Origin: Thinopyrum elongatum | Taxonomy: Eukaryota > Streptophyta > Magnoliopsida > Poales > Poaceae | DNA length: 64,000 nt | Assembly: GCA_011799875.1 (NCBI GenBank) | Contig: CM022301.1 | Coordinates: forward strand, 11,117,570 to 11,181,569 | Direction: 5' to 3' | Shown: positions 1 through 9,811 of the stretch, piece after piece | Position numbering within the stretch: position 1 is the stretch's first letter | Layout of the letters: each line of letters begins with the position of its first letter | Program-made: the position numbers and the translations under genes | The notes under the pieces: model-generated | What the model was told of the DNA's origin: nothing | What the model saw: the letters and a program-made list of their open reading frames with translations, nothing else | Database searches by the model: none

Positions 1-1116
1 TTCCCTCCCCGCCCTCACCCCTTTCCCTCCCGTAGTAACACTTTTTTGCAATAACAATATACTAGGCTTTGTAGACCCGTTCCTAAACATGAGACACAAA
101 AAAATTGGTCGAGAGCAAAACATTGAGGCTTTGTAGACCCTCGGCACGCTCTGCAGCCACAAGTGTCGAAGCTGCGTTATATATGGACGCCCAGCTTTGT
201 TTTTCATAACGTTGTTTTGGTCCTACTAAAGAGGTGTTTGGTTTGTTGATTTCATCACGTAATCTGATTAGTTACCAGTTTACCACTTACCACGTAACAC
301 CACCTATTTGATACAACTCTATTAATTGGTTGTAATTAGTTACCACATAATCGGATACAACTCTATTAATTGCCGATTAAGCCCAATTTCAACTGTAGTG
401 AAAATGATAATGCAGCTTCCTCCCTATGGTTCCACTGAGCCGCACCTTCTTCCCAGGTTTTCTTGCTCATAGACCACCATGGCCATCCCAATCGATCCAT
501 CCTCCATGGAGCAGCATGGCCTCCGGCAAGAAGGTTAGAATGAATTGAGACCGCTCAGTTTTACCTTTCGAGGAGGCGCTCAGTTTGGTTTCAAGCAAGA
601 AAGTTATGCAACAAACATTTCTCCGGAATATACTGTGAATATTATTTTTAAATACACTATGACAATTTTTTAAATACGTGAAAACATTTCTGAAATACAC
701 TATGAATAATTTTTAATACATCGTGACATTGTCTAGTTACGTGATGATAATGTGAACAATTTTTCATATACATGATGGCCATTTTGTAAATACATGAATG
801 CAATGTTGGAAATGCACGATGAAAATTATTTAGAAACATGAAATTTCTGAAAATGCATGATGAACCTTTTTTTAAACATGACTAATATTTTTTTCATAAA
901 TGATGGACATAGTTTAGAAGTGCATGGACATTTAAAAAAAATATATGATGAACATCTTTAAAAATACGATGACGGTTTAAAACATTATGAACATTTTTTA
1001 AGTTCAACAATAAAAAAAGAACTGAAATAAAAGAAAAAAATGAAATGAAGTAAATGAGGAAAGCAAAATAAAAACAAACTAATTTAAAAATAAATAAACC
1101 TATATTTAAAACAAAT

Positions 1117-2877
1117 GTTCAATTTTTTTAAAATGATGTTTAAAAAAACACAATGAACCTTATTAAAGTACTCCCACCATTTCTAAATATAAGTCTTTTT
1201 AGAGATTCTAATATGGACTACATACGGAGCAAAATGAGTGAATCTACACTCTAGAATACGTCTATATACATCCGTATGAAGTTCATATAGAAATCTCTAA
1301 AAAGACTTATATTCAGGAACGGATGGTGTACATGCCTAATGTTTTCTTAACGCATGGTGAACATTTTTTAAGTGCATGCAAAACATTTTTCTACAAAATA
1401 TGAGATGAACTTTTCGCATGCCAAACATTTCTAAAAACTATAGGATACGGAAATCCGTTTGGTGCTCCCGGGAGCATCAACGGATTTCCGTCACAACCCT
1501 TTACCATAGTTCCTATATGGGCTGGTACATGTAGGGTTTTTTTCTCACCAATTTTGGAACCTTCAAGAATACTTTCCAGTTTTCTGGGCCCAATTTCCGT
1601 AAGTTCTTCAATTCATTTTTTTTTGTTTTTAGGATTTTCTATTTTGTTTTTATCATTTATTATTTGTTATTAATTTTGTTTTTCATTGGTCTCTTTTTCG
1701 TATCCATTGTTATGAACTTTTTGACATATTTTCAATGTCGTTAAGTTTCTCTATATTTATGAATTCATTCTAAATCCGCAAACATTTACTCAAAACCATT
1801 AATTTTTTTAAATTCATTAACTTCTTCTTTAATTTGTGAAAAAATCTACTTGTTTTTTTTTCAAATCTTTGTACAATTTTCGAATCCACAAACCAATTTT
1901 CATATCCATAAAATTTATAATAAGTGATTTTTTTTAAAAAAAATTGGGAACGTTTTTCAAAGTAATGAACATTTTTTGGATTTATGAACATGTTTCAAAT
2001 TTATGAACTTTTCTTATATCTACAAACTTCTTTGAAAAGTAATAATATTTCAATTAATAGAAAATCGAGGAGTCTGTTTTTTCTCTAAACGAACAACTAC
2101 TAGTTATTTTTGAACCAGTAGTTATTTTTAATGTTCAACGTTTTTAAAATGATATTTTTTAAAATTCAGAACGAACCATATTAAAGTACAGGCCTACTGT
2201 TTTCTTAACGCATGGTGAACAGTTTTTTAAGTGCATGCAAAACACTGTTTTACAAAATATGTGATGAACTTTTCAGAATACATGGTGAACATTTTGTAAA
2301 AATTCTAGGAACATTATTTTCTATAAAAAATGAAAAATGGGCCAGAGAGAAAAGTGAAAAAAACATAAAACTAAAGAAAAAGAAACAAAAATAAAAAGGG
2401 GACAAAACATAGAAAAATTCCGGCCTAGTCCACGAGAGAGTAGACCACACAGGCAAAAATGAAATTTAAAAAAAATGGAACAATTATGAATTTTTTAAAT
2501 GACGTTTGTTTAGTTTCTCTAAACTTATGATTTGTTCCTAGAGCCGAAACATTTTTCAAACCCATTAATATTTTTCAAATTCATTAAATCTTCTTTAATT
2601 TGTGAAAAAATCAAGTTTTTTTTTTGTCAATTATTTATTAATTTTCAAATCTGCAAACAAATTTTCATATCCATAAAATGTTTATAATTAGTGGTTTTTT
2701 TAAATTTGGGAAAGTTTTGCGAAATCAATTTTTTTTTGAAATTATGAACACATTTCAAGTTTATGAAGTTTTCTTAAATTACAAACTTCTTTTAAAAGTA
2801 ATATTTTTTAATTCATAGAAAACCGAGGAGTTTGTTTTTCGCTAAATGTACAGCTACTAGTTTTTTTGAACCAGTAG
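1117..2877. repeat. Internal tandem duplication within copy 1
   Basis: Unit 1 (about 1117-2129) and unit 2 (about 2130-2877) repeat the same order of blocks: TTAACGCATGGTGAAC followed by AAGTGCATGCAAAAC, then the TTTAATTTGTGAAAAAATC block, then GAACCAGTAG. Copy 2 has a single unit (about 20690-21700). Unit 1 holds a Stowaway MITE and a palindrome missing from unit 2. Unit 2 keeps a CTAGTCCACGAGAGAG block shared with copy 2 and missing from unit 1. Boundaries are by eye. Confidence 0.6.
1171..1328. mobile_element. Stowaway-type MITE
   Basis: Terminal inverted repeats begin CTCCCACCATTTCTAAATAT and close with the complementary TATATTCAGGAACGGATGG. A TA target duplication lies at 1169-1170 and 1329-1330. 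It belongs to the same family as the MITEs at 18836 and 48925 (shared ACTACATACGG and TGAATCTACACTCTA core). The empty site survives at 2181-2190 (TTAAAGTACA). Confidence 0.85.
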
Positions 2878-3311
2878 CCTGTAGGAGCAGTGAGTGCACG
2901 GTCAGATCGAGCGAGCGAATAGGACGGCCAAGCAGACTGCTGAGCACATGAGAGACCGTATCACGTGCTGTAGAGGAATTCTCTAGCACGGGTTCCAGCT
3001 TGCAATAGGTGAGGACCTCCGTTGGAGCGTCAAATAAGAGGTTGACGCACAGGAGCATCGAGACTGAGCCATCTGATCTATACTTGATACTGAATTGGAC
3101 AATATATTGTAGGGAACGATCTTTATTTTCATTCTCGTTTCTATCCTTTTTTTTGTTTTTATTTATTTTTTTCATCCGTTTTTTAGAAACACATCAAAAT
3201 TTATTTATTTTTGAAAGTATCATTTTCTAAATCTGAATATTTGATTAGATCATTATTTGGTAAAACATGATCATTTTCTAAAAGAAAACGGGAATATATT
3301 TTAAAACTTCG

Positions 3312-3560
3312 GTGAGCAGGGAGGCGATAGCCGGTGGCCATCGTGTGAGGCTGCGGCCATGCGGCGTAGGGCACTACGCCGCGCTCCTCCGTGGCCCCAC
3401 CTTGCTGCCATCTCTCTCGCTGGTGGCCGCCCTCCACGCCGCTGCGCTCCGCCAAGGCACGGTCGTCCTCGCCGCCTGCACAAGGGCCGGGATGGTGGGC
3501 AGAGGGGAGGGAGGTGTTTGCGAGGGTCAGGAGGACACGAAAGCTGCATAAAATGATACG
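3312..3560 (+). pseudogene. PPR-protein gene fragment 1
   Basis: A GC-rich block encodes, in shifting frames, the PPR-type phrases SLSLVAALHAAALR and VLAACTRAGMVG followed by a GREVFARV-like stretch. Pentatricopeptide repeat proteins bind organellar RNA, but this piece cannot make one. Compared with the related piece at 46190-46735, about 190 bp are missing between the LHAAALR block and the VLAAC block, and frames are broken. It follows directly on copy 1 of the segmental duplication, as the 46-kb piece follows copy 2 once inserted elements are removed. It is a relic. Confidence 0.7.
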
Positions 3561-4129
3561 GCGTAGCCACAGATGCTTTCCCTTCAGGATGTCCTCTGTT
3601 GCCAATAGCTGCCCAAAAAACATCTAGAGACCTCAACAGGAGGGAATGGCTTGCCATGAGCTAATTCACAGACTCCAAATAGTACTACGCTAAACCAGCC
3701 AAATGATCATCATGCCTTGAACTACCTCAGCCTCACCAACCAGTAAACGGAATAGGCACTCATTGCCCGCATATATGACAAATCTCCATCTTCAACGGCA
3801 GCGGCACAATCTTCCTGCATCACATCCCAGAGCATGGCGGCATGACACACCACAAGTCCATGAAAGGGATTCTCATCATAGAGAGGACAGGTTGGGGAAC
3901 CGGTAGATGAGGCTGGTGTTTGCATAGATTAGTCGCCATGTGTATCAGCTGCCACCCCATATTTGGCTTTGTATGTACATGTGGATGTGGTTGGGCACCT
4001 ATATCCATCATCACATTAGTATAGTATTTGTTTCGAGGGGACACATCATGATCATCATCATCTGGAGGTTGTGGATTTAACTTGCTGCGCCTGCAGAACA
4101 AGAGGTTCAATAGCGCTCAAGCATAACTT
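3561..4129. other. Unclassified stretch, former upstream DNA of the EBP-like gene
   Basis: No recognisable gene. Short minus-strand reading frames (3722-3925, 3820-4110) match no family I know. Because the Copia element at 4130-9753 is flanked by near-identical 5-bp repeats, this stretch was joined directly to 9754 onward before that insertion. It is therefore the likely former proximal promoter region of the EBP-like gene. That is inference. Confidence 0.4.
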
Positions 4130-4477
4130 TGTTGAATCACTGGATCGGTTAGGGTTAGGGATCTACGGTGGAGTACCTTCTCCTTGTGGCTCGAGGAGCT
4201 CCCGGTGCCGGCCATGGTGCCGGTGGGCGGTGATGGCAGAGAGTAGCGGTGGCGGTGCTTCCCGTCAGCACTGCGCTAACCCTAGATCGGTAGGGTATGT
4301 AGGTGGGGTGTACGGCGTCGCGATGAACCTCGTGTTGCGAGCCGCCGGCCCCCACCTCTTTATATAGTGCAGGTGACAGGGGCCCGTCAACCACAGTGGG
4401 TTGAGCGCCCCCGATCAGGGCACGGATCTAAGGGCCCGGTGGGCCGTTGGGCCCACACGGTGAAGATCATCCTAACA
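4130..4477 (-). repeat. Copia 3' LTR (348 bp)
   Basis: It pairs with 9400-9753. By eye the pair differs by about 11 substitutions, all transitions, and one 6-bp indel (an extra GGTGGC in the other copy). That suggests an insertion of moderate age. A TTTATATAG box lies inside, at about 4361-4369. Confidence 0.9.
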
Positions 4478-4669
4478 TTCTCCTCCTTGATCTCAACTTT
4501 TACTTTTGACCTTATACTTTTATTTTACTCATTTCGTAACAGATCAATACATAGAACATGTTTCATCGTCACAGCTCAATTGCCGATAGAATCAGACAGC
4601 CACAACGTACCTCTCTGTTTTGAAACAAATTCTTTAACCTTGGGCCCTTTATTGTCCGGAAATCTTAGA

Positions 4670-5660
4670 CTATACCATAAAATCCATGTCGACTGTGTGT
4701 TCTCCGAACACACTGGGCGGTAAGCCTTTAATAAGCAGATCTGCAAACACTTGTCTGTTGCTTTTATGCTTCAAGCATTTTTACATAATTCCGGACTTTC
4801 TCCTTTACAACGCATAACTCTGTGTCAGTGTGTTTAGCATCAACACTTGACTCGTTGTCATAGGAGCGAAAAACTTAAAATGGTTATCGCTGTTGTCAAC
4901 CATTATCAACTCCGGGTACAGGTCTCCTTAACCATTTTGCCTGTCCCTCAGCCTCATATCAAGCTATAACATATCTTTGCATCACATTGATGATAATTGT
5001 TTCATTCTTTGGAGCTTTTCCACACAAAAAACTCCAAGTGTGAAAGTTAGCGACAATTGTGGATTTCGCTATACATTTCACAAGTCTTGTCTTTGTACTC
5101 ACAATCCTTTTAGAGCACTTATTTCTTTCAGCATGAGGCTGATATCTTTGACTCCATTCCAGTGATCTATATATGGACTGGACATTGCCAAAACAACCCG
5201 GATACGTGAACTGTGTCATATATTGAGCTTCCAATAGCTGAAGCATATGGCACCATATCCATTTTCAATCTTTTCTCGTTAACTTTTGGAACACCAAAGT
5301 TTCCAGTTCCATTACCCTTGACTATAAGAACAGGCGTAGGTTTTCTCGCATGCATACTTTAGAGACCTTTCTTAGCATGTCCATGCGACATTCCTAATAC
5401 CCCCTTTTATTCTTTTCTTGGTGAATCTCGATACTTATAACGAGAGACACTCTACCGAGAACATTCTTTTGAACTTTGAGGACAAGAACTTCTTTTCTCC
5501 TCCTGCAGTAGATTGACATCACCACTAGCAAGTAGGACGTCATCCACATGCATAGGATTAGGAAATGAATTTCCCATTCTATAACTTTGCACGAATACAA
5601 TTGTCCTCTCATTTTCTTTAACCCAAAATAACATCTGATTCTTTTAATTTTAAATGCCAC
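4670..5660 (-). pseudogene. Copia reverse transcriptase / RNase H relics
   Basis: On the minus strand, fragments in several frames match the C-terminal part of Copia polyproteins. They include MHVDDVLLASGDVNLLQEE (the YVDD catalytic box, here HVDD), then SIEIHQEKKRG-like residues (about 5394-5660). Next come a PYASAIGSSIYDTVH block (5167-5355) and, last, LIKGLPPSVFGEHTVDMDF (about 4683-4745), the usual end of Copia RNase H. Frames change several times and stops occur, so no protein is made. Confidence 0.8.
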
Positions 5661-8600
5661 TGTCTAGAGACTTGCTCTAGTCCATAAAAAAAACTTCTTG
5701 AAGCAGTATCCCTTGTGTTCTTTACTTTCATCTGATGCAACTCAGATCATGATGTGCCACTAACACTCATTGTAATCTATTCATTCTCTTCGCACAAAAT
5801 CTTTCGATTTAAGTCGCGCTTTACACCTTTACATATTTTCTTTGGAGTCACATTGACCTTGTAGACCCTTTACAGCCTACTGTTTTGGCTCCATTGGAAA
5901 TTTACTTATGAGTCCCAAACATCGTCGGGATTCACCAATTTTATTTCATCTCACATAGTCTCTTATCATTTAGACAAACAGACACTTCTCAAAGCTTGAT
6001 TGAGCGCTATAAAGAGGTGGGATCAACCTCCATTTGAATTTCACTAACATAGACTTTATAGTAATCAGAAGTATCTGATTTTCTCATTCCATGAGACCAT
6101 CTGTGTCTCAGGTACTGGCACTTCTTTCATATGGGTCTGTTTTTGCTCCGTCATTGCCAAGAGGCAAATTAATTCTATAGTCTTTCATTTCCAAGAGGCA
6201 ATAGGTTTTACAGGGACCTTTGTCACAAGATCCATGTTTACTCATTCCTCCCTTATAGAGCTAACAACAGGTGTTGTATAGGTCATACAACATGCTCCCC
6301 CAGATACAATCTATTCGAGTCTTAGGTATTTTCATACCATGCTCCCCTAGATTACTCCATCTTCACTAAAAAATGGGGTATCTTTAAAATTTATTATTTG
6401 GGTTTATTCTGTTAAAACTTTCTTCTTTATGGCACTTTTAAGCACCGTCTTAGTATTCCTTAGTCTGCTTTCGAAACTGTAAAAGATCCAGGAATACATC
6501 TATTTCTTTTCTTTAGGGGTATTATTATGGCCGTCATACTCCCCCAGACGATCACATTCTTCATTAATGGATCACTTTAGATGCATAATGTGCATCACAT
6601 TATCTAAAGTATAGGGGAGTTTTATCATTCCTAATTTATCTCATGTTTCTTTCTCCCCCTCGAAATGTGGCAAGAACTTTTCTGCCACAATTTCGAAAAA
6701 CCATTCTTAACTCTTGTGAATTGAGGAAATTTCGATTATCTACTTCATTTATCTGATTGCTTCATACAAAATGAAGTTATCTGTTAACTGGTATGGGAGT
6801 ACTTTTTCCTCATTCCATTTCAGAAACTCAACAGAGTTCTTTATCATTAGTACTTTTGCAAGTCACACTTGCATATCATTCTTATCTTTAGGTTCGTCTG
6901 TAACTTTTATTCTCTTTGGATTTATTGAGTGCTTAATGACCATTACACATAAGGTGTACGGTCGATACTAGGAAAGCATAATAGCTACTCCATACTTTTC
7001 TCCCAGAGTGAGACACATTAAATGCACATGAGTCATCATATCTTTCTCCTGTCATATAGGATAAGTCCTTTGCCAAAATTTCTCCCGCCATACAGGATTT
7101 TTGACATAATACTATGTCAACTTTACCCAGTTACGCAGGTATTTTCCCAGACTTTTCCCGCCATTCGGGTTTTATCATAATCATCTTTTCTCGCTATGCG
7201 GGTAATTCCCTGTAAGGGACATAAATGCCAGAATTGGCTCTTTTGACTGCATATTCAATCATCAAATTCAGAAATAAATCCGAATGCTCTTTGACACACA
7301 TGCTTGATCCGACGTTGGTCAAATTAAACACGCAGGTTGGTTGTTTCATCTCAAATCATGTTGACTGAAAAAATCTTCTTTATAGAGAGTACATGAAAGA
7401 CATTCGTCAACCAAGACTCTCAATGATCTATCTCTTTTCTTTTCTTGGATTAATATCCAAGAATTCTTTTCTTTTGAAGCCATTCTTTAGAGAGAACATA
7501 CTCCCTCACGTTATGACCTTTCTTGGTCATCTTTCGGGTCACAAGTACCCAGCCATTCGCTTTCACGAATGAAAGCATGGAAAACTTTTAGTCTGAGAAA
7601 ACTTAGCCAATAATTAACAATAATGAGCATAAAAAATAACCCTACGTTGGTCTGGTTAAAAAATATGCACATTAAACTTTTTAAAACTTTCTTTTTATAT
7701 TCTAAATCACCGCTGTGGCAGAATTAGAATAAAACATCATCCTTCTACATTAATTCCATATCACCGTTGGGCGGAAATGGAAATAATGCATATAACTCAT
7801 AAACAATGTGATGATAGTATTTCTATTAAACAACTTTGCTAAGAAATAATCATCATCATCAACTTTATTGCAGCGGGAACAAGAAATATACTTTTCTCTA
7901 GCTCAAGAACATTTCTTGATCTTTATCTGTTCTCTGAAAATTGATCACTTTGATACAAAATTTATCAGAGATTTAAGCTTTGAGCATAAGAATCATAGAA
8001 TTATAGTACTGTTATCATCAACGTTGGTCAGAAAATAACAATACCATATTTTAACTTTAAAATAAATATCTTTTTTTTGTCATAGCGGAAACTATCTAAA
8101 TCTGATTTCACCCACAGTGGAAAAACATTGGTAAGAACAGTTCTTCCAATTAAATTTTCCCGTTGGTTCCAATTTAATTTGAGGATAAAACTTTTACTGT
8201 GCTGTGAAAACTTTACAATATTCTATTCAGAAACAATTCTCTACTCTTTTACTCTCTAAGCAATTTTAACCGGTTGGTTCAAAATTGCATTAGAGAAGCG
8301 ACAATTTAATCTTTTTCTTTAGTTCTATTCACTTTTAAAAGAGCACTTTGTTTATTTTGCAGCGTAAAACATGAATAAAAAAAATTCATGAACTTTATTC
8401 TTTTCAGAAGAATTTTCTTTTTCTTTTCTATTTTCTAAAATTTGTCCAAAAACTGGACAAAATAAAAAATAAAACAAATAAAAAACGCGCAGCTCGCAGC
8501 TCAGCCTGGCCTCAGCCCAGCGCGTGCCGCTGCTGGCCTTGGCCCAGCGTGCGGCTGCGGCTTCGGCCCAGCACGCCACCGCCGGCCTCTTTTTCTCTTT

Positions 8601-9003
8601 TGGCCCAGCGGCCTAGCGCCGCTTTAGGTTTTCGATCAGGGCCATCCGTCGCAATCCGACGGTCACTCGTTATTTTCTCTTGAACAAAACCGGGAGAGAT
8701 CCCCCCGACCGAAACCCTGATCCAGTTCCTCTCCTCGCCCCCGCGTCTCCCCGGACTGCGCCGTGGCGTTACACGCCATCCGTCGGCCGCCGGAGACGGG
8801 GCTGGTAGCCATCGCTCCCCGCGAGCTCTTCTCCCTTTCCCATCGTTTCCTCCCTCCATCTTCTGTGACAGAGAGAGAGAAAGACGGGGCAGAGCCCTCC
8901 TCTGTGCGCCCGCAGCGGCGGCGCCGCCGGTCGTCGATGACAGCGGGGACGCTGCTAGACCTTTCCCCTCCCCTTTTCTGTCTCTCCCTTCCGCCACTAC
9001 CTA

Positions 9004-9005
<2 letters not shown>

Positions 9006-9034
<29 letters not shown>
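9006..9034. repeat. (AG)n microsatellite
   Basis: About 14 AG dinucleotides in a row in the GC-rich leader part of the Copia element. Confidence 0.95.
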
Positions 9035-9036
<2 letters not shown>

Positions 9037-9399
9037 CCCGATGACTTTCTGCCCCCTTGCGCCGCGACGACGGCGGAGCACACTGCAGCGGCGGCCGTTA
9101 CCATCCCCTTCGCCGGTGGCGCGTTCCCCTTGCAGTGAGCGCGTCGCCGTCGAAGGGTGTGGCAAGCGGCGCCCTTTTCCCCTCTGGGGTTGTTCTTCGT
9201 CCCTGCACCTCGGCTTGCCGATGCGTGTGGGGATCGAGAGGAACAGGCGCGGCCTTGCAGCGGCGCTCTTTGCTGGCGAGGCCCGAGGCCCTTCTCCGGT
9301 GAGGTGTTTTCTTTACCCTGTAGATTAGGATTCTGTGGGGAGGGGTTGATTCTTTTGATTTCCACCGAAAAAACCCAAACCTAATTTAGCTGATACCAA

Positions 9400-9753
9400 T
9401 GTTGAATCACTGGATCGGTTAGGGTTAGGGATCTACGGTGGAGTACCTTCTCCTTGTGGCTCGAGGAGCTCCCGATGCCGGCCATGGTGCCGGTGGGCGG
9501 TGATGGTAGAGAGTAGCGGTGGCGGTGGCGGTGCTTCCCGTCAGCACTGCGCTAACCCTAGATCGGCAGGGTATGTAGGTGGGGTGTACGGCGTCGCGAC
9601 GAACCTCGTGTTGCGAGTCGCCGGCCCCCACCTCTTTATATAGTGCAGGTGACAGGGGCCCGTCAACCATAGTGGGTTGAGCGCCCCCGATCAGAACGTG
9701 GATCTAAGGGCCCGGTGGGCCGTTGGGCCCACACGGTGGAGATCATCCTAACA
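9400..9753 (-). repeat. Copia 5' LTR (354 bp)
   Basis: This is the 5' LTR for a minus-strand element. Its left edge abuts the primer-binding-site-like TTGGTATCAGC (minus, about 9389-9399). Its right edge lies 58 bp before the ATG of the EBP-like gene, and its own transcription would run away from that gene. Confidence 0.9.
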
Positions 9754-9811
9754 AATTTGTCCATCACAGAACTCGCTCGCTCTTTCTTGGCCCATCCATC
9801 CACATCCATCC
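9754..9811 (+). promoter_or_regulatory. Residual 5' UTR / start region of EBP-like gene
   Basis: Only 58 bp separate the Copia element from the start codon. The stretch has a CATCCATCCACATCCATCC run just before ATGGCGG, a good plant start context. I see no TATA box here; any original promoter lies beyond the 5.6-kb insertion (near 3.6-4.1 kb) or the LTR supplies one. Confidence 0.45.

Larger units (their letters stand above)
1..3311. repeat. Segmental duplication, copy 1 (AT-rich)
   Basis: This AT-rich stretch has no credible gene. It matches, block by block, 19980-21880 plus 28575-28790 (copy 2): the opening CCTCCCCGCCCTCACC, the block near 180-300 (a TATATGGACGCC motif, then a Thr/Tyr-like TTACCAGTTTACCACTTACCA block), the GGGCTGGTACATGTAGGG block near 1518, and the TATTGTAGGGAACG block near 3105. 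It is full of TGAACATTTTT-like words, a style common in Triticeae DNA transposons, but I see no clear terminal repeats, so I leave the class open. Copy 1 carries an internal duplication and a MITE that copy 2 lacks. Confidence 0.7.
4130..9753 (-). mobile_element. Degenerate Copia LTR retrotransposon
   Basis: Two near-identical LTRs flank about 4.9 kb. The element reads on the minus strand: next to the right LTR is TTGGTATCAGC (minus), matching the initiator-tRNA primer-binding site class, and next to the left LTR is a purine tract AAGGAGGAGAA. LTR ends are TGTTAGGATG and GATTCAACA. The flanking 5-mers are AACTT (4125-4129) and AATTT (9754-9758), one mismatch. Reverse transcriptase and RNase H relics (4670-5660) place it in the Copia superfamily. 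From about 5700 to 8460 the interior is AT-rich with no readable integrase or gag. 8460-9390 is GC-rich, probably leader. It cannot encode its own proteins. Confidence 0.85.

Noticed and set aside
3301..3657. Overlapping frames on both strands at 3301-3657
   Set aside because: All are shadows of one GC-rich PPR fragment; no single frame carries the domain through.
8512..9384. Several 75-160-codon frames on both strands
   Set aside because: GC-rich Copia leader with low-complexity composition and no motif; frames arise from base composition and the (AG)n run.
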